Origin: Streptomyces kaniharaensis
GTDB lineage: Bacteria; Actinomycetota; Actinomycetes; Streptomycetales; Streptomycetaceae
Length of the DNA stretch: 64,000 bases
Assembly: GCF_009569385.1 (NCBI RefSeq)
Contig: NZ_WBOF01000001.1
Coordinates: 3,234,001-3,298,000, forward strand
Direction: 5' to 3'
The notes under the pieces are model-generated. The model was not told where the DNA came from and searched no databases. It worked only from the letters and a program-made list of their open reading frames with translations. Positions 36,277 to 44,854 of the stretch are shown in pieces (position 1 is the first letter of the stretch; every line of letters begins with the position of its first letter). The position numbers and the translations under genes were made by a program.

Positions 36277-36813
36277 TCAGAGGTGCAGCAGCATGCGCGA
36301 GTTGCCCAGTGTGTTGGGCTTCACCCGCTCCAGGTCCAGGAACTCCGCGACACCTTCATCGTACGAGCGGAGAAGTTCTTCATAGACATCCGTAGCGATC
36401 GCCGCCGGGTCTGTCGTACCATCATCGGTTTCCTGGAGCTCGCCGATCTCGACGAAACCGTGTTTCGCGAAGAACGGCACCTCGAACGTCAAGCAGAAAA
36501 TCCGACGGACACCGAGCCAGCGGGCCGTCTGCAGCAGCTTCTCCAGCAGCAGATGTCCGACCCCGAAGCCGCGGCAGGACGGATCCACCGCGAGTGTGCG
36601 GACCTCGGCGAGGTCCTCCCACATCACGTGCAGTGCGCCGCAGGCCACCACCGCGCCGTTGTCGTCGCGTTCCGCGACCCAGAACTCCTGCACGGATTCG
36701 AACAGCGTGACGGTGGGCTTGTCGAGCAGAATGCCGTCGCGCGAGTAGGTGTCGATGAGCCTGCGTACTGCCCGCACGTCCGTGGTCCGTGCGCGGCGGA
36801 TGGTGACCTCCAT
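36277..36813 (-). CDS. Amino-acid N-acetyltransferase (GNAT fold, NAGS-like)
   Basis: 178 residues. Single GNAT domain with the acetyl-CoA loop VDPSCRGFGVGHLLLEKLL and the family hallmarks IRRARTTDVRAVRRLID, VVACGALHVMWEDLAEVRTLAV and FFAKHGFVEI. This matches the short stand-alone N-acetylglutamate synthase (ArgA-like) of actinobacteria, the first step of arginine synthesis, rather than the kinase-fused form. No arg genes nearby. Its start is 9 bases past the stop of the BlaI-type regulator gene, so the two may be co-transcribed. Confidence 0.85.
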   Translation of the reverse strand: MEVTIRRARTTDVRAVRRLIDTYSRDGILLDKPTVTLFESVQEFWVAERDDNGAVVACGALHVMWEDLAEVRTLAVDPSCRGFGVGHLLLEKLLQTARWLGVRRIFCLTFEVPFFAKHGFVEIGELQETDDGTTDPAAIATDVYEELLRSYDEGVAEFLDLERVKPNTLGNSRMLLHL

Positions 36814-36822
36814 GGCGGGACG

Positions 36823-37275
36823 TTATCGTGCCTCGCCCGGCGGGGTCTCCCCGGTATCCGCCCGCGCGGTATCCGCCGCGCCCTCCGCGGAATCCGGTTC
36901 GGCCGGATCGGGCGGGAACAGAGCGGCCACCCGCAGGGCGTCCCGGAGGGCGTCGCGTTGCTCGGGTGACATCAGGCCGAAGAAGTGCACCAGTGCCGCG
37001 GCGGGATTGTCGCTGGTGGCCCACGCGTCGTTCATCAGAGCCGCGGTGTACGCCTCGCGGGACGAGACCGGTTCATATCGATAGGCGCGGCCGGCGCGCT
37101 CCCGCCGCAGCCAGCCCTTTCTGTGGAGCTTGTCCAGGACGGTCATCACCGTGGTGTACGCGATATCGCGTTCCGACTGCAGATCCTGGAGAACCTCGCG
37201 AACCGTCACCGGTCGGTTCCACCGCCACACCCGGGTCATGATGGCGTTCTCAAGTTCGCCGAGTTGCCGGACCAT
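36823..37275 (-). CDS. BlaI/MecI/CopY-family transcriptional regulator
   Basis: 150 residues from ATG 37275. Winged-helix N-terminus (LGELENAIMTRVWRWNRPVT, DIAYTTVMTVLDKLHRKGWL) and the dimerisation helices ALVHFFGLMSPEQRDALRDAL. Members repress beta-lactamase, cytochrome or copper genes, often cleaved by a membrane BlaR1-type peptidase. No blaR partner is adjacent. The C-terminal tail is acidic and low-complexity (PDPAEPDSAEGAADTARAD), unusual for the family. No strong ribosome binding site; TATCCT lies 9 bases upstream of the ATG. Confidence 0.9.
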   Translation of the reverse strand: MVRQLGELENAIMTRVWRWNRPVTVREVLQDLQSERDIAYTTVMTVLDKLHRKGWLRRERAGRAYRYEPVSSREAYTAALMNDAWATSDNPAAALVHFFGLMSPEQRDALRDALRVAALFPPDPAEPDSAEGAADTARADTGETPPGEAR

Positions 37276-37403
37276 AGTGCGGCCAGGATAGGGAGTGAAT
37301 GGGGCAAATCTTGTGAAGTGCGCCAAACCGGCGCGCCGCCACCCCCGGAATCGGGAATGGCGGCGCGCCGGTGCTTCGAGCGGCTGACGGCGTCGGTCGC
37401 GGG

Positions 37404-37523
37404 TCAGTCCAGGTCTTCCTTGGCCTTCTGGGCCCCGCCCTGGCTGCGGACGATGGCCCGCACCAGGAAACCGAAACCGATCGCCATGACCAGCGGCGGG
37501 ACGATCGCGCTGACGTAGTCCAT
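37404..37523 (-). CDS. 39-residue membrane peptide coupled to lysS
   Basis: Starts at ATG 37523, four bases after the lysS stop, with GAGGAGGAG from the lysS end serving as ribosome binding site. Sequence begins MDYVSAIVPPLVMAIGFGFL, one membrane helix, then VRAIVRSQGG and a charged tail AQKAKEDLD. Very probably a real small protein: good start, coupling, and a helix with a charged tail. Function unknown. Same strand and transcript as lysS. Confidence 0.75.
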   Translation of the reverse strand: MDYVSAIVPPLVMAIGFGFLVRAIVRSQGGAQKAKEDLD

Positions 37524-37527
37524 CAGG

Positions 37528-39087
37528 TCACTCCTCCTCGGTCTTCTCCGCCGCCGCGGTCGCGGAGGCCTTCGGCTCCGGCTTCACCAGCGGGAAGAGC
37601 ACGGTCTCCCGGATGTTCTTGCCGGTCAGCAGCATGATCAGGCGGTCCACGCCGAGGCCGAGGCCACCGGTCGGCGGCATCGCGTACTCCAGGGCCCGCA
37701 GGAAGTCCTCGTCGAGCTGCATCGCCTCGACGTCGCCGCCGGCCGCGAGGAGCGACTGCGCGGTGAAGCGGGCGCGCTGCTCGACCGGGTCGATCAGCTC
37801 GGAGTAGGCGGTGCCGATCTCGGTGCCGAAGATCACCAGGTCCCACTTCTCGGCCACGCCCGGCACCGAGCGGTGCTGGCGGGTCAGCGGGGAGACCTCG
37901 GTCGGGTAGTCCTTGATGAAGGTCGGCCGGACGGCGTTCTCCTCCAGCAGCCGCTCGACCATCTCCAGCACGATCTGGCCGTGGCCCCAGTTCTTCTCGA
38001 ACGGGATGTCGTGGTCGGTGGCCAGCTTGCGCAGCTCCTCGACGCCGGTCTCGGGGGTGACCTCGACGCCCAGGCGGGCGGAGATGCCCGGGTAGACGCT
38101 GACCTCCTCCCACGGCTCGGCCAGGTCGATCTCGTGCTCCACGCCGTGGGCGTCCACGCCCTTGATCACCGTGGTGCCCAGGGCGTCCCGGGCGGCGTTG
38201 ATGATCGTCTCGCGGATCAGCTCGGCCTGGGTGTTGTAGTCGCCGTAGGCCTCGTACGACTCCAGCGAGGTGAACTCGGGGTTGTGGGTGGCGTCCGCGC
38301 CCTCGTTGCGGAAGTTGCGGTTGATCTCGAAGACCTTCTCCGCGCCGCCGACCACCAGCCGCTTGAGGTACAGCTCGGGGGCGATCCGCATGTAGAGGTC
38401 GATGTCGTACGCGTTGATGTGCGTCTTGAACGGACGGGCGTTGGCGCCGCCGTGCACCGGCTGCAGCATCGGGGTCTCGACCTCGATGAAGCCGCGGTCC
38501 TCGTAGGTGCGGCGGATCGAGCGGACGACCTTGCTGCGCAGGTGCAGGATCTCGCGGGCCTCGGGGTTGACGATCAGGTCGACGTAGCGCTGGCGGACCC
38601 GGGCCTCCGGGTCGGTCAGGCCCTTGTGCTTGTCCGGCAGCGGCCGCAGGCACTTGGCGGTGAGCTCCCAGCGGTCCACCATCACCGACAGCTCGCCGCG
38701 CTTGGAGGTGATCACCTCGCCCTCGACGCCGACCTGGTCGCCGAGGTCGATGTCCGACTTCCAGGCCGCCAGCCGCTCGGCGCCCAGCTTGTCCAGGGAG
38801 AACATCACCTGGAGGTCGCCGGTGCCGTCGCGCAGGGTGGCGAAGCAGAGCTTGCCGCCGGTGCGGGAGAGGATCACCCGGCCGGTGATTCCGGCCCGCT
38901 CACCGGTCGCGGTGTCGGGTTCGAGGTCCGGGTGCTTGGCGCGGAGGTCCGCGATGGTGGTGGTGCGGGGGAAGCCGACCGGGTACGGGTCGACACCGGC
39001 CGCCCGGAGCCGGTCCAGCTTCTCGCGCCGGACGCGCATCTGCTCGGGAAGGTCGTCGGTCGCGGGAAAGAGGCTCTGATCGCTCAC
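37528..39087 (-). CDS. lysS: Lysyl-tRNA synthetase, class II
   Basis: 519 residues from GTG 39087 (VSDQSLFPATDDL). OB-fold anticodon domain, then class II core with motif 2 FRNEGADATHNPEFTSLE and motif 3 GLGLGVDRLIMLLTG. A longer in-frame start at 39180 is unlikely. TACCCT lies exactly 6 bases before the GTG with no ribosome binding site, suggesting a leaderless transcript. Charges tRNA-Lys in translation. The short Ala/Glu tail (AAAEKTEEE) overlaps the ribosome binding site of the coupled small membrane peptide. Confidence 0.97.
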   Translation of the reverse strand: MSDQSLFPATDDLPEQMRVRREKLDRLRAAGVDPYPVGFPRTTTIADLRAKHPDLEPDTATGERAGITGRVILSRTGGKLCFATLRDGTGDLQVMFSLDKLGAERLAAWKSDIDLGDQVGVEGEVITSKRGELSVMVDRWELTAKCLRPLPDKHKGLTDPEARVRQRYVDLIVNPEAREILHLRSKVVRSIRRTYEDRGFIEVETPMLQPVHGGANARPFKTHINAYDIDLYMRIAPELYLKRLVVGGAEKVFEINRNFRNEGADATHNPEFTSLESYEAYGDYNTQAELIRETIINAARDALGTTVIKGVDAHGVEHEIDLAEPWEEVSVYPGISARLGVEVTPETGVEELRKLATDHDIPFEKNWGHGQIVLEMVERLLEENAVRPTFIKDYPTEVSPLTRQHRSVPGVAEKWDLVIFGTEIGTAYSELIDPVEQRARFTAQSLLAAGGDVEAMQLDEDFLRALEYAMPPTGGLGLGVDRLIMLLTGKNIRETVLFPLVKPEPKASATAAAEKTEEE

Positions 39088-39093
39088 CCCATA

Positions 39094-39099
39094 AGGGTA
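39094..39099 (-). promoter_or_regulatory. -10 box of a candidate leaderless lysS promoter
   Basis: TACCCT on the minus strand, followed by six bases and then the GTG start codon. Transcription from it would begin at or next to the start codon. No good -35 is visible. Confidence 0.45.
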
Positions 39100-39186
39100 G
39101 CCAGCCACACACCGTGCTCCGCCACGGGATATCCGTCGCCACGCGCGGGAGGGCGGGCCGCGCCGCCCTCCCACGCTCAAGCGCGG

Positions 39187-39960
39187 TCAGCCGTTGCGGC
39201 GGGCCCGGAGCCGGCGCGCGGTGAGCAGGCTGGCGGCGCCGAGCACCAGAGCTGCGGCGCCCGCCCCGGTCATCGGCAGGACGGCGGAGCTGCCGGTGCC
39301 GGCCAGGCTTCCGCCGGCCGCCGCGCTGACGGTGGTGTCGCCGCTCGTCCGGGCGTTCACGGCGGGGCTCGGGGAGCCGGCGCCGGGGAGGCCGGCCGGG
39401 GCGACGGTGGCGGACGGAGTGGCGGTGGGGGCCGTCGTGGGCGTCGCGGTGGCCGTCGCGGCGGCCGTCGCCGTGCCGGTCGGCGCGGGCGTGTTCGTGC
39501 CGCCGCCGGTGCTCGGTGTGCCAGGCCGCAGCGCGACCTTCACCAGGTCGTTGGCCGGGTTGCGGTCCCACTCCATGACGGCGGTGGGGTGGCCGTCCCC
39601 GAACTCGCTCCCGGAGTTCTGCAGCGAGACCGTCGCCGCCAGTTCGCCGGTGCCCTCGGGGAGCTTCAGGCCGAACTTGTGCGACGTGGTGGCGCCGTCG
39701 GCCATGAAGAAGTCGCTCAGCCCGTTGCAGGCGAACTTGTTCAGCGGCTTGTCGGACTTGCGGCCATGGACGTAGTCGTCCGCGCGGCAGGTGGAGGGCA
39801 GGCCGGTGACGGTGACGCCCTCGGGGAACTGCACGGTGATGTGGGGCGCGCCCTCGCCGCCGCTGCGGTCCATGATCGAGGCCGGACCGTCGTTCTTCAT
39901 CCCGACGGCGAGGTCGCCCGTCGAGCCCGAGGCGTCCGGCGCCCAGGTGTGTCGACACAT
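39187..39960 (-). pseudogene. 5'-truncated LPXTG cell-wall-anchored protein gene
   Basis: The frame from ATG 39960 encodes 257 residues that start in mid-domain (MCRHTWAPDASGSTGDLAVG), with no signal peptide and no ribosome binding site. The C-terminus is intact: a Thr/Ala/Pro-rich wall-spanning region, sortase motif LPMTG, hydrophobic helix and the basic tail RRLRARRNG. Four bases upstream of the ATG lies the terminator of the preceding gene, so there is no room for a promoter. A 12-bp palindrome TGTGTCGACACA (39948-39959) marks the break. Most likely a surface-protein gene that lost its promoter and signal peptide by deletion. Confidence 0.65.
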
Positions 39961-39963
39961 GGA

Positions 39964-39996
39964 CAGGGAGGCCGCCCGTTGCGGGCGGCCTCCCTG
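39964..39996 (-). terminator. Terminator of the gene at 40023
   Basis: Perfect 15-bp inverted repeat (39964-39978 and 39982-39996) with loop TTG, 26 bases past the stop of the upstream minus-strand gene. It directly abuts the truncated surface-protein frame. Confidence 0.88.
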
Positions 39997-40022
39997 CCTG
40001 AGCGGGTCCGGGGGTGTCCGGC

Positions 40023-40766
40023 TCAGCCGGTGCCGGTGGCGAGCTCGATCTCCTCGGGCGCCGGGTCGTCCGGCGCCGCGGGACGGGCGGGGGGCTTGGG
40101 GCGGCGGCCGAAGAGTTCGGCCGGGGTCGGCATCCGGTGCGGGCGGGGCGGGGTCCGGGGGGCGGCGGCGGGCTGCTCGTCGGGGGAGTCGGTGCTGCTC
40201 ATCGGGATCCGTCCTCCAAGTGGGGTGGGGAGACTGCGCGGGGGTGCGGCGGGGCTCGGGACGGCCACCAGGTGGCGCGGCTGCCCGGTGGTGAGGGCCA
40301 GCCGCTCGCGGACGGCGGCCTCGGCGAGCGCGTGGCAGCGGCCGGCCAGCCGGGAGCGGCGGGAGCGCTCCTGCTGCCCGCAGGGCTGCCGGGTGAGCGC
40401 GCGCAGCGCGGTGAGGTCCTCGGGCCCGGGCAGGTAGCCGTCGGTCACGGCCTCCTCCAGGCGCTCCAGGTAGCCGCCGGCGCTGCCGGGCAGTGCGTCC
40501 CGGTACCGTCCGAGGTCGGCGAGCAGGAAGGCGCGCAGCCGGCCGCCCTCCCGGACGGCCTCGTCGATCGCCTCGGTCAGGCGCAGTGCCTCCTGGACGT
40601 CCTCCGCCCACAGCTCGGCCGCCGGACCGGCGATGGCCGGCCGGTCGGGCCCGTGGAGATGGACGGGGACGGCGGGGTGCAGGGCTTGGGCGAGGGCGCG
40701 GCGCAGCACGCGGACTTCGTCGGCGCTGAAGGCCATGCCGCCGCGCGATCCGTGTGGCGTAGGCAT
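40023..40766 (-). CDS. Conserved hypothetical protein downstream of coaX
   Basis: 247 residues from ATG 40766, or 237 from ATG 40736 (MAFSADEVRVLRRALAQALH). The N-terminal two thirds are helical and charged (LTEAIDEAVREGGRLRAFLLADLGRYRDAL). The C-terminal part is Pro-rich and disordered, ending EEIELATGTG. No membrane helix or known motif. It follows the CoA/NAD cofactor run on the same strand, 79 bases from coaX, and has its own terminator. Confidence 0.75.
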   Translation of the reverse strand: MPTPHGSRGGMAFSADEVRVLRRALAQALHPAVPVHLHGPDRPAIAGPAAELWAEDVQEALRLTEAIDEAVREGGRLRAFLLADLGRYRDALPGSAGGYLERLEEAVTDGYLPGPEDLTALRALTRQPCGQQERSRRSRLAGRCHALAEAAVRERLALTTGQPRHLVAVPSPAAPPRSLPTPLGGRIPMSSTDSPDEQPAAAPRTPPRPHRMPTPAELFGRRPKPPARPAAPDDPAPEEIELATGTG

Positions 40767-40845
40767 GGGCTGACACTACGTGAGGAATATCCGATTTGTC
40801 GGTAACGTCGCGCCGACAGTGCCCCGCGTTCGGCCCGATGGGCGG

Positions 40846-41631
40846 TCAGCTCGGGCGGTTGCGTTCGTAGACGAGGCGCAGCCCGATGAGGGTGAGCCAG
40901 GGCTCGTGGACGTCGATGGTGGTGGCCTCGCCGAGGACGAGGGAGGCGAGGCCGCCGGTGGCGATCACCTGGACGTCGTCGGGGTCCTTGGCGAGTTCGC
41001 GGGCCATCCGGTCGACCAGGCCGTCGACCTGGCCGGCGAAGCCGTACAGGATGCCCGACTGCATGCCCTCGACGGTGTTCTTGCCGATCACGTTGCGCGG
41101 GCGGGCCAGCTCGATCTTGCGCAGCTGGGCGCCGCGGACGCCGAGCGCCTCGACCGAGATCTCGATGCCGGGGGCGATCGCGCCGCCGACGTAGTCGCCG
41201 CGGGCGTTGACGGCGTCGAACGTGGTGGCGGTGCCGAAGTCGACCACGATGCACGGACCGCCGTAGAGGTGGTTGGCGGCCAGCGCGTTGACGATCCGGT
41301 CGGCGCCGACCTCCTTGGGGTTGTCCATCAGGACGTGCACCCCGGTCTTCACGCCGGGCTCCACGATCACCGCGGGGACGTCGCCGTAGTAACGGCGGGT
41401 CACCTCGCGGAGCTCGTGGAGCACGGCGGGAACGGACGAGCAGATCGCCAGGCCCTCCACCGCGGACTCGCTCACCGCGGTGTGGTTGCCCATCAACCCC
41501 TGCAGCAGCACCGCCAGTTCATCGGCCGTGCGGCGCGGATCGGTGGAGATCCGCCAGTGTTCCACCACGTCCTCGCCGTCGAACAGGCCGAGCGTGGTCT
41601 GGGTGTTGCCGACGTCGATGGTGAGGAGCAT
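40846..41631 (-). CDS. coaX: Type III pantothenate kinase CoaX
   Basis: 261 residues. ASKHA fold with phosphate loop MLLTIDVGNTQTTLGLFDG, pantothenate-site region KEVGADRIVNALA, and the second phosphate motif VVDFGTATTFDAV. First step of CoA synthesis, phosphorylating pantothenate. It is the last enzyme gene of the minus-strand run panC-panD-nadB-nadC-coaX, with a short gap (29 bases) to nadC. Confidence 0.96.
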   Translation of the reverse strand: MLLTIDVGNTQTTLGLFDGEDVVEHWRISTDPRRTADELAVLLQGLMGNHTAVSESAVEGLAICSSVPAVLHELREVTRRYYGDVPAVIVEPGVKTGVHVLMDNPKEVGADRIVNALAANHLYGGPCIVVDFGTATTFDAVNARGDYVGGAIAPGIEISVEALGVRGAQLRKIELARPRNVIGKNTVEGMQSGILYGFAGQVDGLVDRMARELAKDPDDVQVIATGGLASLVLGEATTIDVHEPWLTLIGLRLVYERNRPS

Positions 41632-41660
41632 GGGGCGCTTTCTGCGGGTCGGGGCGAGGG

Positions 41661-42623
41661 TCAGGCGCGGAGGTCCAGGCCGATGTCCAGGATCGGCGAG
41701 GAGTGCGTCAGCGCCCCCACGGCCAGGAAGTCGACACCAGTCTGGGCGACCTCGCGCGCGCTGGCCAGGGTCAGACCGCCGGAGGCCTCCAGACGGGCCC
41801 GGCCGGCCACCAGCGCGACGGCCTCCTTCAGCTGCTCGACGGTGAAGTTGTCCAGCAGGATCAGGTCCGCCCCGGCCTCCAGCACCGGCGGGATCTGCTC
41901 CAGGGCGTCCACCTCGACCTCGACCGGCAGGTCGGGGTAGGCGGCCCGGACGGCCCGGAAGGCCTCGGCCACGCCGCCGGCGGCGACCACGTGGTTGTCC
42001 TTGACCAGGGCGGCGTCGGACAGCGCCATCCGGTGGTTGGCGCCGCCGCCGCAGCGCACCGCGAACTTCTCCATCGCGCGCAGGCCCGGGGTGGTCTTGC
42101 GGGTGTCCCGGACGACGGCGCCGGTGCCCTCCAGGGCGTCCGCCCAGGCGCGGGTGGCGGTGGCGATGCCGGACAGGTGGCAGAGCAGGTTGAGCGCGCT
42201 GCGCTCGGCGGTCAGCAGGTCGCGGGTGCGGGAGCGGACGGAGAGCAGCACCTGGCCGGCCTCGACCCGGTCGCCGTCCTGGACGTGCCGCTCGACCTCG
42301 AACTCCTCCTCGCAGACCAGCGAGACGACCGCCTCGGCGATCCGCAGGCCGGCCACCACGCCGGCCTCGCGGGCGATGAAGTCCGCGGTGGCGACGGCGT
42401 CGGCGGGCACGGTGGCGACCGAGGTGACGTCCTCGCCGCCGGCCAGGTCCTCGGCCAGCGCCAGGGTGGCGACGTCCTCGACCTCGATCGGGTCCAGCCC
42501 GGCCTCCTCCAGCAGCTCGGCCAGCTGCGGGTCGAGGCCGGTCTCGTAGCCCTCGCCGTCCCCGCAGGCGCAGCCGTCGCCGCAGCCGCCGGCCATCGGG
42601 AGTTCCTCGTGGGAGTGGGTCAT
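41661..42623 (-). CDS. nadC: Nicotinate-nucleotide pyrophosphorylase (quinolinate PRTase)
   Basis: 320 residues. Converts quinolinate and PRPP to nicotinate mononucleotide. Conserved KTTPGLRAMEKFAVRCGGG and HRMALSDAALVKDNH hold the active-site Arg, Lys and His. The N-terminus carries an extra cysteine- and glycine-rich stretch (GGCGDGCACGDGEG, about residues 12-25) before the catalytic fold. The start is four bases after the nadB stop with GGAG inside the nadB end, so it is coupled to nadB. Confidence 0.96.
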   Translation of the reverse strand: MTHSHEELPMAGGCGDGCACGDGEGYETGLDPQLAELLEEAGLDPIEVEDVATLALAEDLAGGEDVTSVATVPADAVATADFIAREAGVVAGLRIAEAVVSLVCEEEFEVERHVQDGDRVEAGQVLLSVRSRTRDLLTAERSALNLLCHLSGIATATRAWADALEGTGAVVRDTRKTTPGLRAMEKFAVRCGGGANHRMALSDAALVKDNHVVAAGGVAEAFRAVRAAYPDLPVEVEVDALEQIPPVLEAGADLILLDNFTVEQLKEAVALVAGRARLEASGGLTLASAREVAQTGVDFLAVGALTHSSPILDIGLDLRA

Positions 42624-42627
42624 CGTT

Positions 42628-44301
42628 CTACTGCTCCTCAGGGGTGCTGACAGGGTCGCCGGAGGCGGTGAGGGTGGTGATCAGGTGGCGCCGCCAGCGG
42701 GCGTCGTCACGCTCGGGGAAGTCCTCGCGCCAGTGGCAGCCGCGGGTCTCCTCGCGCTGCGCGGCGGCGGCGACCAGGGCGGTGGCGACCAGCAGGAGGT
42801 TGGCCGCCTCCCAGGTCTCCACCCGCGGGTCGGCCGGCTTCTCCTCGGCGACGTGCGCGTAGGCCTGCTCGGCGATGAGCGTGAGCCCGGCCGCGGTGTC
42901 GGCCATCGACGCGGCCGAGCGCAGCACGCCCGCGCCGCGCGACATCAGCCGCTGGATCTCGGCCCGCGCCTCGGACGGGGGCAGCGGCACCGGCTGGGCG
43001 GCGCGGGCGGCGGCGACGTCCACGGAGCGCTCGGGCAGTTCGCCGGCCCGGTGGCGGTCGGTCAGGTCGGCGGCGATCTGCTCGGCGAAGACCAGGCCTT
43101 CCAGCAGCGAGTTGGACGCGAGCCGGTTGGCGCCGTGCACCCCGGTGCAGGCGACCTCGCCGCACGCGTAGAGGCCGGGGACGGTGGTGCGGCCGTGCCG
43201 GTCGGTGCGGATGCCGCCGGAGGCGTAGTGCGCGGCCGGGGCGACCGGGATCGGCTCGGTGACCGGGTCGATGCCGTTGGCGCGGCAGGAGGCGAGGATG
43301 GTCGGGAAACGGTGCTCCCACATCTCGGCGCCGAAGTGCCGGCCGTCCAGGTACATGTGCTCGGCGCCCTGGGCCTGCATCCGCCGGGTGATGGCCTTGG
43401 CGACGATGTCGCGCGGGGCCAGTTCGGCCAGTTCGTGCTGCCCGAGCATGAACCGGACGCCGTCCGCGTCCACCAGGTGGGCGCCCTCGCCGCGGACCGC
43501 CTCGGAGACCAGCGGCTGCTGCCCCTCGGCCTCGGGGCCGAGCCAGAGCACGGTGGGGTGGAACTGGACGAACTCCAGGTCGGTGACGGCGGCGCCGGCC
43601 CGCAGCGCGAGCGCCACGCCGTCGCCGGTGGAGACGGCCGGGTTGGTGGTGGCGGAGAAGACCTGGCCCATGCCGCCGGTGGCGAGCACCACGGCGCGGG
43701 CCCGGATGGCGCCGACGCCGTCGCGCTGGCCCTCGCCCATGACGTGCAGGGTGAGGCCGGCGGCGTGTCCGTCGGCGTCGGTGAGCAGGTCGAGGACGAG
43801 CGCGTGCTCGATCAGTTCGAGGTCCGGGTCGGAGCGGACGGCGGCGACCAGGGCGCGCGATATCTCGGCGCCGGTGGCGTCCCCGCCGGCGTGCACGATG
43901 CGGCGGCGGTGGTGGCCGCCCTCGCGGGTGAGCAGGATCTCGCCGTCGTCGCCGCGGTCGAACGCGGCGCCGGTGGCGATCAGCCGCCGGACGGCGTCCG
44001 GACCCTCGGTGACCAGGGTGCTGACGGCCTCCTCGTCGCAGAGTCCGGCGCCGGCCACGAGGGTGTCGTCGAGGTGCTGCTCGGGGGTGTCGCCCTCGCC
44101 CAGGGCGGCGGCGATGCCGCCCTGGGCCCAGCGGGTCGAGCCGTCGTCCAGCATCGCCTTGGTGACCACCACAGCCCGCAGGCCGGCCTTGCGGACGTTG
44201 AGGGCGACGGTGAGACCGGCCACTCCGGAGCCGACGACGACCACGTCGGTGGTGGTCGTCCAGCCGGGTGCGGGGGCGGTGAGGCGATGCGTGGCGGACA
44301 T
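42628..44301 (-). CDS. nadB: L-aspartate oxidase
   Basis: 557 residues from ATG 44301, with AAGGAG upstream. FAD-binding GxGxxG motif VVVGSGVAGLTVALN near the N-terminus, substrate-loop TRWAQGGIAAAL, and the family blocks EFVQFHPTVLW and GLYACGEVACTGVHGANRLASNSLLEGLVF. Makes iminoaspartate for quinolinate. The partner quinolinate synthase gene nadA is not in the window. Sits between panD and nadC in one run. Confidence 0.96.
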   Translation of the reverse strand: MSATHRLTAPAPGWTTTTDVVVVGSGVAGLTVALNVRKAGLRAVVVTKAMLDDGSTRWAQGGIAAALGEGDTPEQHLDDTLVAGAGLCDEEAVSTLVTEGPDAVRRLIATGAAFDRGDDGEILLTREGGHHRRRIVHAGGDATGAEISRALVAAVRSDPDLELIEHALVLDLLTDADGHAAGLTLHVMGEGQRDGVGAIRARAVVLATGGMGQVFSATTNPAVSTGDGVALALRAGAAVTDLEFVQFHPTVLWLGPEAEGQQPLVSEAVRGEGAHLVDADGVRFMLGQHELAELAPRDIVAKAITRRMQAQGAEHMYLDGRHFGAEMWEHRFPTILASCRANGIDPVTEPIPVAPAAHYASGGIRTDRHGRTTVPGLYACGEVACTGVHGANRLASNSLLEGLVFAEQIAADLTDRHRAGELPERSVDVAAARAAQPVPLPPSEARAEIQRLMSRGAGVLRSAASMADTAAGLTLIAEQAYAHVAEEKPADPRVETWEAANLLLVATALVAAAAQREETRGCHWREDFPERDDARWRRHLITTLTASGDPVSTPEEQ

Positions 44302-44317
44302 GGCGTCAAAGACTCCT

Positions 44318-44797
44318 TCAGCGCGAGGCGGCGGTGGCCGCGCCGTTGTCGCCACCGTACGCGCCCCCAGCCTGGCGGCTGGGAGGTGCCCCCAGGTCGC
44401 CGCGGAGCAGTCCGGTGCCCTCCTGGGCCTCCGCGGGGTCGCCGCCCAGGCCGGTGATCCGGTTCCGCTCGTCGACGAAGACGATCTTCGGCTCGCAGCC
44501 CTTGGCCTCGGCCGTGTCCATCTGCCCGTAGGCGATGAGTATGACCAGGTCGCCGGGGTGGACCAGACGGGCGGCGGCGCCGTTGATGCCGATCACGCCG
44601 GAGCCGCGCGGGCCGGCGATGGTGTAGGTCTCCAGCCGGGCGCCGTTGTTGATGTCGACGATGTGGACCAGCTCGCCGGGGAGCAGGTCGGCGGCGTCGA
44701 GCAGGTCCTCGTCCACCGTGACGGAACCGACGTAGTGCAGGTCGGCCTGGGTCACGGTGGCCCGGTGGATCTTGGACTTGAGCATGGTGCGGAGCAT
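44318..44797 (-). CDS. panD: Aspartate 1-decarboxylase
   Basis: 159 residues from ATG 44797 with GGAGG upstream. Makes beta-alanine for pantothenate. The self-cleavage site Gly-Ser that generates the pyruvoyl cofactor is in [12 protein letters not shown] (about 24-25). Core motifs [11 protein letters not shown] and [14 protein letters not shown] are present. The C-terminus is about 20-30 residues longer than E. coli PanD, and low-complexity ([16 protein letters not shown]). Its product feeds PanC encoded just upstream. Confidence 0.96.
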   Translation of the reverse strand: MLRTMLKSKIHRATVTQADLHYVGSVTVDEDLLDAADLLPGELVHIVDINNGARLETYTIAGPRGSGVIGINGAAARLVHPGDLVILIAYGQMDTAEAKGCEPKIVFVDERNRITGLGGDPAEAQEGTGLLRGDLGAPPSRQAGGAYGGDNGAATAASR

Positions 44798-44854
44798 GGG
44801 GTCACGCCTCCAGTGAGTGCATGCCTGAGGGGTTGCCTGCCGAACGGGTGTTGC

